A stretch of DNA of 5,426 nt from Candidatus Peregrinibacteria bacterium CG11_big_fil_rev_8_21_14_0_20_46_8 (GTDB taxonomy: Bacteria > Patescibacteriota > Gracilibacteria > UBA1369 > UM-FILTER-53-11). This document shows positions 1 through 5,112 of this stretch, piece after piece (position 1 is the first letter of the stretch; every line of letters starts with the position of its first letter). The translations under genes and the position numbers were made by a program. The stretch covers positions 1 to 5,426 of the forward strand of contig PCVQ01000011.1 of the NCBI GenBank assembly GCA_002796025.1. The letters are read 5' to 3'. Under the pieces are notes generated by a model, which had not been told where the DNA came from, did not search any database, and saw nothing but the letters and a program-made list of their open reading frames with translations.

Positions 1-499
1 GGGGATTGCGGGCCGCTACAATCGAATGCGAACCATCTGCACCCACAAGAAATTTTGCGCGCAGCTCGTATTTCTCACGCCCAATTTGATACACTACGCG
101 CACCGGATACTCTTCTCCTTCATGAATTTCATACGAGAGCACGGCAGCCCGCAGCTTCAACTCAACATTTTGAGGCAGCGTCTCTGAAATATGCTTAACC
201 AGCTGCGGCGTATCGGTGGTATAAATCCACGGCTCATCGGTGTACGAGAAAAAATGCTTTTCAAAATCCGGCGCCACCACACCGATCGCAGTCACTCGGT
301 TTGGAATATACGAATCTACATCGCAAAAACTTTTAAAAAGATCGTAGGTTGCCTGAGTAATGAGTCCGGTTGTTTCTATTGCGGTGTCGAGCGCAGGCTT
401 GCGATCCAAAATCACCGCAGTGCAATCGGCAGGCAGATGATGCCCCAATGTTAAACCGGAAAAACTCGCGCCAACGATGGCTACATCGATGTATTGCAT
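1..499 (-). CDS. FAD-dependent oxidoreductase, geranylgeranyl reductase/PHBH-like (3' end missing)
   Basis: The visible part is the first 166 codons; the reading frame runs off the left edge. Residues 3-16 form a Rossmann beta-alpha-beta start (YIDVAIVGASFSGL) that binds the FAD ADP moiety, with GASFSG replacing the usual GxGxxG. Asp32 (VILDRK) sits where the ribose-binding acid is expected. Residues 150-159 (FLVGADGSHS) match the second FAD motif of the p-hydroxybenzoate hydroxylase fold, a hallmark of geranylgeranyl reductases and flavin monooxygenases. ETTGLIT (about 42-48) falls where geranylgeranyl reductases carry a conserved Gly-containing segment. The substrate cannot be told because the C-terminal half is absent. 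The ATG start lies 26 bp after the stop of the upstream minus-strand gene and no Shine-Dalgarno sequence precedes it. Family membership is fairly sure; the choice of reductase over hydroxylase is inference. Confidence 0.82.
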   Translation of the reverse strand, partial: MQYIDVAIVGASFSGLTLGHHLPADCTAVILDRKPALDTAIETTGLITQATYDLFKSFCDVDSYIPNRVTAIGVVAPDFEKHFFSYTDEPWIYTTDTPQLVKHISETLPQNVELKLRAAVLSYEIHEGEEYPVRVVYQIGREKYELRAKFLVGADGSHSIVAARNP

Positions 500-524
500 G
501 GAAGAAATGGATTAGAGAAGCTCT

Positions 525-533
525 ACTATAGCA
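525..533 (-). promoter_or_regulatory. Possible extended -10 promoter for the FAD oxidoreductase gene
   Basis: On the minus strand TGcTATAGT overlaps the last codons and stop of the upstream gene. It is an extended -10 pattern and would start transcription near 518, giving a leader of about 19 nt. No good -35 is visible. A second weak hexamer, TCTAAT (511-516), would give a leader of about 5 nt. The gene could instead be read only as the second gene of an operon. Confidence 0.35.
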
Positions 534-1449
534 TATTTAAAATTTCGAGTTTCTTCCTAAATGCATCGGCAAACTCTTTGCGGCGGTCTACTTCATTGCA
601 TTTAAAGATGCGCTCATTCATTACTACGCCCGTGCCTTCCAACGATTTTTGGCCGACACGCCGGTGATCGCGCTCGTGCTGATAATCGAATAAAAAACGC
701 TCAACATTTTTGTTGTACCATGTGCTTTGCCTGCCGATTGACTGCGGCTTGCCGTTTTCAGCCACGGCACTTTCTTTAAACCGCTCCAGGCGCGGATAGT
801 ACACTCCGTACGGCGCTACCCAGTGCTCATTGGCCCGCAAAAAATCGATATAGAGTTTTTTGCTGCCCGCAACAGGCACAAGCGTGCGCACAAAGTAGGC
901 GAGATAGGGATCAAAATCGTGTGCCAGCGGCTGCAAATCCAGCGCATCATCGGTCACAAAAAAACTCAAACAAAAGCGCATCGCCTTTTTATCGTGATGC
1001 ATGCGTACACCAAAGAGCTGCGTCAAAACTTTCATAAAGAATCGCGCACTGCCAAGCCGGCCTTTTTCCGCAATCACAAACAAATCGATGTCACTGCCGG
1101 CATGCACATTTCCATAGGCCAGCGAATTACAGACGCCGACAAATTTTACAAAAGGCGCGGCCGCAAACAACCATCTAAAATCGCCAACTCGTCCCCAGAA
1201 CTTTTCTTCGAGCATCAGGCGCTTCCTGCGCGCATCGGCAATCTGCTCGCGGCCCTTCAAAACATAGTACGGCCCAAAGCGCACCACATCATCCATACGC
1301 TCCAACACATGCACCACATCGCGCATATCTTCGGCGTAAAATGCATAGAGATAACGCCAAAGCTCATCGAGTGAGAGCGGATGATCAAAAATATCAAAGT
1401 AATGAAGCGTTGCGCGGATCGAGTGCTCGAGACTTTTGATCTGATGCAT
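526..1449 (-). CDS. Winged-helix and nucleotidyltransferase-motif protein, function unknown
   Basis: This is a 307-residue soluble protein. Residues 8-65 look like a winged helix-turn-helix (LHYFDIFDHPLSLDELWRYL, then a short wing near RFGPYYVLKG). Residues 103-126 carry the nucleotidyltransferase signature: a strand, then CNSLAYGN (an NS in place of the usual GS), then SDIDLFVI with Asp120 and Asp122 as candidate metal ligands. A third acidic residue is not obvious; Asp167, Asp168 or Asp171 are possible, so catalysis is uncertain. The C-terminal third is rich in Arg and Lys and unrecognised. From memory, proteins with this arrangement are common in Patescibacteria as uncharacterised nucleotidyltransferase-domain proteins. 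The ATG start lies 6 nt after a TATACT hexamer, predicting a leaderless mRNA. The gene is divergent from uvrC and upstream of the FAD enzyme gene by 26 bp. What it modifies (tRNA, protein or small molecule) is unknown. Confidence 0.75.
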   Translation of the reverse strand: MHQIKSLEHSIRATLHYFDIFDHPLSLDELWRYLYAFYAEDMRDVVHVLERMDDVVRFGPYYVLKGREQIADARRKRLMLEEKFWGRVGDFRWLFAAAPFVKFVGVCNSLAYGNVHAGSDIDLFVIAEKGRLGSARFFMKVLTQLFGVRMHHDKKAMRFCLSFFVTDDALDLQPLAHDFDPYLAYFVRTLVPVAGSKKLYIDFLRANEHWVAPYGVYYPRLERFKESAVAENGKPQSIGRQSTWYNKNVERFLFDYQHERDHRRVGQKSLEGTGVVMNERIFKCNEVDRRKEFADAFRKKLEILNML

Positions 1450-1455
1450 ATCGCC

Positions 1456-1461
1456 AGTATA
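1456..1461 (-). promoter_or_regulatory. -10 element of the nucleotidyltransferase-motif gene
   Basis: TATACT on the minus strand (one mismatch to TATAAT) ends 6 nt before the ATG at 1449. The expected transcription start, about 7 nt downstream, is therefore the A of the start codon, so the mRNA would be leaderless. The -35 is weak. Confidence 0.5.
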
Positions 1462-1466
1462 CGCGC

Positions 1467-1472
1467 TACAAT
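1467..1472 (+). promoter_or_regulatory. -10 element of uvrC
   Basis: TACAAT (one mismatch to the consensus) ends 6 nt before the GTG at 1479, so transcription should start at or next to the start codon. No convincing -35 lies at 16-18 bp. TTGATC at 1436-1441 is 25 bp away from this element, but 16 bp from an alternative weak TATACG at 1458-1463. Confidence 0.5.
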
Positions 1473-1478
1473 GTCCAC

Positions 1479-3686
1479 GTGAAAGATCTCATCAAATCCA
1501 TGCCTAATAAGCCCGGAGTTTATAAGATGCTCGATGCCGAGGGACGGGTGATTTATGTTGGCAAGGCTAAGGATATTAAAAAGCGAGTTCAGCAGTACTT
1601 TCAGAAAAACTATCAGCACTCGACTCGAACAAAAAAATTACTCAGCCAGCTGCACGAGATTCAGTGGATAGAAACCGATTCGGAGCTGGAGGCATTTATT
1701 TTTGAGACGAATCTCATTAAAGAGCTGCGCCCCAAGTACAATATTTTGATGAAGGACGATAAGAGCTATGTATACATAGTGATTAATTTGGAAGAGGATT
1801 ATCCTCGCATTCGTTTGATTCGCGCGCATACATTTCACAAATTTTATAAGCAAAAAAGAGGATTGCGGATTTTTGGGCCCAAGCTCGCCTCAACAAAAGT
1901 GTACGAATCGCTGCGGCTTGTTAAAAAACTTTTTCCGTTCCGGCACTGCAATTTAGATATCGAGTATGTGAAGCCGAAAGAAGCGCCGAATGATGATGCG
2001 TTGCGAATGGAGCCGCAGCGCGATTTGGTAAAAGTTACGAATAAAGTAATTGAATATCCGTGTTTAGACCTTTCTATCAAACGCTGTCCCGGCCCTTGTG
2101 TTGGCGGAATAACGCCCGAAGCGTATAAAAAAATTATTCAGCAAGTGATCGATTTTTTAAGCGGCAAGACCGAAGATATTGAGAAGAATCTAAAAGAAGA
2201 AATGCAGAGAGCCGCGCAAGCGCGACTCTTCGAAAAAGCTGCACGGATCCGCGATAAACTCTTTGCCGTGCAAAATCTTAGCGAGAAGCAGAAGGTCGAA
2301 GATCCCGAGCGCGTGGATACCGATGTTATCAACTTTGTGCTCGACGGGCCGCACGCCTTCTTTAATCTGTTTATGGTGCGAGAAGGAAAGCTCATCAATC
2401 AGGAAAATTTCATTGTCGATTTACCGGTTGAGAGCGTGGAGGAGGCGGAGCTGGTTGAAGCTTTTTTGACGCAGTACTACGAAAGAGCTGCGGATATTCC
2501 AAAAGAGATTTTAGTGCCCTGCCAGCCGAGCGATAACGATACGCTTCTCTCTTGGCTAGAAAAAGAGCGCGGAACCAAGGTACGTCTCATCATTCCTCAG
2601 CGCGGCAGTAAAAATAAACTATTGGATCTGTCGCAAAAGAATGCGACATGGTTCTCCAAACAGCAGCAAATTAAGTGGATGGCAAAAGAGCAGGAAAAGC
2701 AGGCGGCGGTAAGACTGGCGAAAATTTTAGAATTAAAAGATGTTGAATTGAAGCGGATCGAAGGATTTGATATTTCGCATATCGGAGGCGAGGAGACGGT
2801 AGCATCAATGGTCGTCTTTGAAAAAGGCCTGCCAAAATCGAAAGACTATAGATATCTGCGCATGCGCACTGTAGGGAAGAAGCCGGATGATTATAAAAGT
2901 ATGGAAGAGGCGCTGGTGCGGCGCCTGAAATATTTATCTAAATTAAGCGATGTTATCATCAAAACACCGAATAAAAAACAGTATGAAGAGATTGTGAAAA
3001 TTTGGACTGCGGAAAAAGGAGGATTTTTGGATGAAGAAAGAAAGCAATTTATGGTCGCGCTGCGCGATGACAAAATTGTCGGATTTGCGCGGCTCTTTGA
3101 GGTTGGGCCAAAAATTTCAGTTATAGCTAGTTTGTGGGTTGCGCCAGAAGAGAGAGGCCAACGCTTGGGTTATGAAATTATGCGTAAATTAATAAAGCGC
3201 TCTAAATTGAAACGCGTTTACATAGATACTGAAAAAGAACTCGAAGAGTATTACGCGGAATTTGGTTTTTTGCATCTCAAGAAAGTACCACAACCACTTT
3301 TAGACAGAATCAAGAGGATCAATGAAGCAATAGCGAAGAGCAAAAAGAAGATGAAAAAGTTTGAGGCAATTCATATGTCTTATGATGTGACCAAACACAA
3401 AGCCGACACAAGTTTTAGCGCACGGCCGGATTTAATTGTGGTGGACGGCGGCAAAGGCCAAGTAACCTCCGCACTCAATGCACTCAAAAAACTCGGCTTA
3501 GAAATTCCGGTCATAGGTTTGGCAAAACGCCTCGAAGAGATTTACCAGCCCGGCCAGGCGGCACCAATCCTCCTAGACGAAGGAGATGAAGCGCTCAAAC
3601 TGCTCCAGCGCATCCGCGACGAAGCGCACCGCTTTGCAAATCAGTACACGCGCAAGGCGCATGTGAAGACTATGCTACAATCCTAA
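1479..3686 (+). CDS. uvrC: UvrABC excinuclease subunit C with an internal GNAT domain
   Basis: UvrC makes the 3' and 5' incisions in nucleotide excision repair after UvrB loads at a lesion. Domains in order: GIY-YIG nuclease (about 9-95; GVY 13-15, YVG 26-28, Arg36, catalytic Glu76); a cysteine region with Cys157, Cys195, Cys203 and Cys207, matching the Fe-S ligands known in E. coli UvrC, here with a longer loop between the first two; a UVR/UvrB-binding helix pair (about 232-267); and the RNase H-like nuclease with Asp431 (FDISH), Asp470/471 (PDDY), Asp656 (VVDGGKGQ) and His717 (RDEAH). A GNAT acetyltransferase-like domain (about 493-610) plus a Lys-rich helix (to about 640) is inserted between the second and third of these acidic sites. 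The protein ends 18 residues after His717, with no C-terminal helix-hairpin-helix pair. The length is 735 residues against about 600 usually. The GTG start was chosen because DLIKSMPNKPGVY aligns with the family N-terminus; ATG at codon 8 is less likely. No Shine-Dalgarno sequence is present. Confidence 0.97.
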   Translation: MKDLIKSMPNKPGVYKMLDAEGRVIYVGKAKDIKKRVQQYFQKNYQHSTRTKKLLSQLHEIQWIETDSELEAFIFETNLIKELRPKYNILMKDDKSYVYIVINLEEDYPRIRLIRAHTFHKFYKQKRGLRIFGPKLASTKVYESLRLVKKLFPFRHCNLDIEYVKPKEAPNDDALRMEPQRDLVKVTNKVIEYPCLDLSIKRCPGPCVGGITPEAYKKIIQQVIDFLSGKTEDIEKNLKEEMQRAAQARLFEKAARIRDKLFAVQNLSEKQKVEDPERVDTDVINFVLDGPHAFFNLFMVREGKLINQENFIVDLPVESVEEAELVEAFLTQYYERAADIPKEILVPCQPSDNDTLLSWLEKERGTKVRLIIPQRGSKNKLLDLSQKNATWFSKQQQIKWMAKEQEKQAAVRLAKILELKDVELKRIEGFDISHIGGEETVASMVVFEKGLPKSKDYRYLRMRTVGKKPDDYKSMEEALVRRLKYLSKLSDVIIKTPNKKQYEEIVKIWTAEKGGFLDEERKQFMVALRDDKIVGFARLFEVGPKISVIASLWVAPEERGQRLGYEIMRKLIKRSKLKRVYIDTEKELEEYYAEFGFLHLKKVPQPLLDRIKRINEAIAKSKKKMKKFEAIHMSYDVTKHKADTSFSARPDLIVVDGGKGQVTSALNALKKLGLEIPVIGLAKRLEEIYQPGQAAPILLDEGDEALKLLQRIRDEAHRFANQYTRKAHVKTMLQS
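2955..3308 (+). other. GNAT N-acetyltransferase-like domain embedded in UvrC
   Basis: UvrC residues 493-610. FMVALRDDKIVGFARLF (524-540) matches GNAT strands 2-3. SLWVAPEERGQRLGYEIM (551-568) matches motif A, the acetyl-CoA pyrophosphate loop; Arg562 occupies the position of the first Gly in the R/QxxGxG/A pattern. KRVYIDT (578-584) is strand 5, and LEEYYAEFGFLHLKKVP (588-604) matches motif B with its YY...GF signature. The Lys-rich helix after it (about 612-628) probably leads back into the nuclease fold. The stretch 2941-3420 has 186 G/C of 480 (39%), against 46% in 2761-2940 and 56% in 3421-3660, which fits a separate origin. Acetyl-CoA binding is plausible; substrate and activity are unknown. 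Confidence 0.88.
3673..3681 (+). promoter_or_regulatory. Extended -10 promoter at the 3' end of uvrC
   Basis: TGcTACAAT overlaps the last codons of uvrC. A start about 7 nt downstream, near 3688, leaves a leader of about 5 nt before the small-ORF ATG at 3693. There is no recognisable -35, which is tolerable for an extended -10. Confidence 0.45.
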
Positions 3687-3692
3687 ATACAA

Positions 3693-3821
3693 ATGTCTAC
3701 CGAAGATCAAATTTTTACTGAGAATATTTTAGAAAATTTTTATGCATTAAGCGAATCCGCATTTAATTTTTGGAATAATACCGAAGATGATATCTATCAA
3801 AAATATTATATCTCGCACTAA
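3693..3821 (+). CDS. Small protein of 42 residues, possibly an orphan antitoxin-like peptide
   Basis: The ATG lies 6 bp after the uvrC stop and the frame ends at TAA, overlapping the next gene by 35 bp in another frame. The product is acidic and aromatic, with FYALSESAFNFWNNTEDDIY at about residues 16-35. The pattern, a helix followed by S-x-x-x-x-W-(D/N)-N-x-E-D-(D/E)-(I/V)-Y, resembles from memory the short antitoxin-like ORFs encoded just upstream of MazF- or PIN-type toxins in Patescibacteria and cyanobacteria. No such toxin follows here, so it would be an orphan or would act with the peptidase gene. An extended -10 just upstream and codon-like composition support it as a gene. It is short enough that a chance ORF cannot be excluded, and the antitoxin link is a guess. 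Confidence 0.55.
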   Translation: MSTEDQIFTENILENFYALSESAFNFWNNTEDDIYQKYYISH

Positions 3822-4458
3822 AAAATTTATTATTTTCATACTTTCAATACTTTTATTGTTGATTTTTTTTAGAACAGCAAATAGCGCAAAAATTAATACA
3901 GCAGAAGCAATAGCGACACATGCAGAAATAAAATATCCATCAGAATACAATTATAGGCAAACTCCGAATGACTGCGGTCCATTTAATGTTGCTGCGGTAG
4001 TGAGGGCTCTCAAAAAAGAAGATGCGGATTCAAAATATTTTGCCCAAGAAATCGGATGGAGACTGCCAAACAACTACACTCTGCCGTGGGGGCTCGAGAA
4101 ACAACTTAAAAAGAATGGTATCTCAATAAAGACACCAAATCTAAAAAATCTCTCTGATCAAGAAAAAATACATTTTCTTAGAAAAGAATTATCTCAAGGC
4201 AATAGCGCAATATTGTTAATACAAAAAGATGAATTTCTGCATTATCTGACTATTTTGGGTTTTGATTCAGCTGCGAATGAATTTTATGCGTATGATAGTC
4301 TTCATGAAAAGAATACCGCTAACCCGTCTTTAACCCGCGATGACAATGCTGAACTCACGGGCAATGTGACTATAAATTCGGAAGAAATATTAACGCTATG
4401 GGGTGGTGGAGGGGTATTGATTTTCTATAGATGGTATGCAATTTTTGCCTCTAGCTAA
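3787..4458 (+). CDS. Membrane-anchored or secreted C39/papain-like cysteine peptidase
   Basis: This is a 223-residue protein with an N-terminal export signal: Lys/Arg up to residue 13, then a hydrophobic stretch (about 14-28), then TANSA near 30-34, which could be a signal peptidase site or the end of a membrane anchor. The mature part has RQTPNDCGP (57-65) with candidate nucleophile Cys63 and oxyanion Gln58. LHYLTILGFD (151-160) has candidate His152, followed by FYAYDS with Asp170. This Cys-His-Asp order and spacing matches C39-like (bacteriocin-processing type) domains. The WGGGGVLIFYRWY end also fits that group. There is no attached ABC transporter, so it is not a bacteriocin exporter; cargo and substrate are unknown. 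It overlaps the small ORF by 35 bp and the convergent EamA gene by 8 bp. Its 5' part is very AT-rich. No Shine-Dalgarno sequence is seen; translation may be coupled to the small ORF. Confidence 0.8.
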   Translation: MISIKNIISRTKKFIIFILSILLLLIFFRTANSAKINTAEAIATHAEIKYPSEYNYRQTPNDCGPFNVAAVVRALKKEDADSKYFAQEIGWRLPNNYTLPWGLEKQLKKNGISIKTPNLKNLSDQEKIHFLRKELSQGNSAILLIQKDEFLHYLTILGFDSAANEFYAYDSLHEKNTANPSLTRDDNAELTGNVTINSEEILTLWGGGGVLIFYRWYAIFASS

Positions 4459-4882
4459 ATCGAATAATCACAAACGCGCCGGCAAAAATTAAAATTCCGC
4501 CGAGGAAAAAATATGCATTTAATGTTGTCTTATATAAGATAAGGCTGAAGAGAACGACAAAAAACGGATAAGCGATTTCGAAAATCGAGGCCGTTGGTGA
4601 GCCGAGCAATTTAATTCCCGATAAAATAAAAAAAGTCGCAAGAGCAGTTATTAATATCGAAAAAACTGTGAGCAGCATGTGCGCTTTGTCCGATTCTAAC
4701 AAAGATTTTAAGGATGCCTGATCGGCCAAAACAAAGGGCAGGGTAACCAAACTAATGAGCAGAGCACTAAAGAAAGTTAGTGCCAGCGGCGTCAGTTTTG
4801 TAAGGATCTTCTGATCTAAAGCATACACAAGACCCCAACTTACCGCCGCAGCAATCGCATAGATATACCCTACATTTTTCAC
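4451..4882 (-). CDS. Half-size EamA/DMT-superfamily membrane protein
   Basis: This is a 143-residue integral membrane protein with five hydrophobic segments, at about 4-22, 32-52, 69-88, 98-117 and 121-140. This matches one EamA repeat of the drug/metabolite transporter superfamily. AAAVSWGLVYAL (11-22) is the typical first helix, and SPTASIFEIAYPFFVVLFS (95-113) is the conserved Glu/Pro-containing fourth helix of the repeat. Standard EamA transporters have two such repeats in about 300 residues, so this one would have to dimerise. The substrate is unknown. The start is GTG at 4882; an ATG 7 nt further in is out of frame. The gene begins 16 bp after the tRNA-Leu 3' end on the same strand and may share its transcript. 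Its stop overlaps the stop of the convergent peptidase gene. Confidence 0.85.
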   Translation of the reverse strand: MKNVGYIYAIAAAVSWGLVYALDQKILTKLTPLALTFFSALLISLVTLPFVLADQASLKSLLESDKAHMLLTVFSILITALATFFILSGIKLLGSPTASIFEIAYPFFVVLFSLILYKTTLNAYFFLGGILIFAGAFVIIRFS

Positions 4883-4894
4883 AGGAATGTTCTT

Positions 4895-4900
4895 ATTATG
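4895..4900 (-). promoter_or_regulatory. Weak -10 candidate for the EamA gene
   Basis: CATAAT on the minus strand overlaps the CCA end of the tRNA gene. It would start transcription near 4888, 6 nt before the GTG. Co-transcription with the tRNA, followed by processing, is an equally good explanation. Confidence 0.25.
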
Positions 4901-4985
4901 GTGCCCAGAGAGAGACTCGAACTCTCACAGCATTTCTGCCACGCGATTTTGAGTCGCGCGCGTCTACCAGTTCCGCCATCTGGGC
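4899..4985 (-). tRNA. tRNA-Leu (anticodon CAA)
   Basis: This is an 87-nt class II tRNA with encoded CCA. The acceptor stem GCCCAGA pairs with TCTGGGC, followed by discriminator A and CCA (4899-4902 on the minus strand). The D arm includes the usual AACTGGTAGA. The anticodon stem CGCGA/TCGCG encloses the loop CTCAAAA with anticodon CAA (4949-4951), reading UUG. A long variable arm with a four-pair stem (GGCA/TGCT, loop GAAA) identifies the Leu type. The T arm is GAGAG-TTCGAGT-CTCTC. All stems pair. Confidence 0.97.
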
Positions 4986-4997
4986 AAGGCGCGTTTG

Positions 4998-5006
4998 ATT
5001 GTAACA
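4998..5006 (-). promoter_or_regulatory. Extended -10 promoter of tRNA-Leu
   Basis: TGtTACAAT on the minus strand lies 12 nt before the tRNA 5' end, so transcription should start near 4991. A four-of-six -35 match, TAGGCA (5022-5027), lies upstream at an 18-bp spacing. Confidence 0.5.
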
Positions 5007-5098
5007 GAAAATGCACAACTCTGCCTACAGGTGAAAACATGACATTCAGGTACATTAAGATTGCAGGTAGAAATCTGTGCACACACACAAATTCCCTG

Positions 5099-5104
5099 TA
5101 CACT
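5099..5104 (+). promoter_or_regulatory. -10 element of obg
   Basis: TACACT ends 8 nt before the obg ATG, so transcription would start within about 2 nt of the start codon. A weak -35-like TGTGCA (5076-5081, three of six) lies 17 bp upstream inside the palindrome TGTGCACA. Confidence 0.4.
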
Positions 5105-5112
5105 CTTGCCAT

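Noticed and set aside
513..525. Inverted repeat TAGAG-AAG-CTCTA as a terminator between the two left-hand genes
   Set aside because: The stem has only five pairs with a 3-nt loop, and no T-run follows on either strand.
823..1374. Long open frame on the plus strand (183 codons) opposite the nucleotidyltransferase-motif gene
   Set aside because: It is fully antisense to a gene with recognisable motifs. Its product is rich in His, Lys and Ile without domain features, and it has no promoter-like start.
1471..1482. ATG upstream of the uvrC GTG as an alternative start or a leader minicistron
   Set aside because: It is out of frame and stops after three codons (ATG TCC ACG TGA). It overlaps the -10 element, so it would probably not be transcribed from that promoter.
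2955..3398. The UvrC insert as an intein or mobile insertion
   Set aside because: It has GNAT motifs, no intein splice residues (no Cys or Ser/Asn-Cys junction pattern), no terminal repeats and no target duplication.
4320..4337. Direct repeat TAACCCG (4320-4326 and 4331-4337)
   Set aside because: It is a seven-base repeat inside the peptidase coding sequence and is explained by codons.
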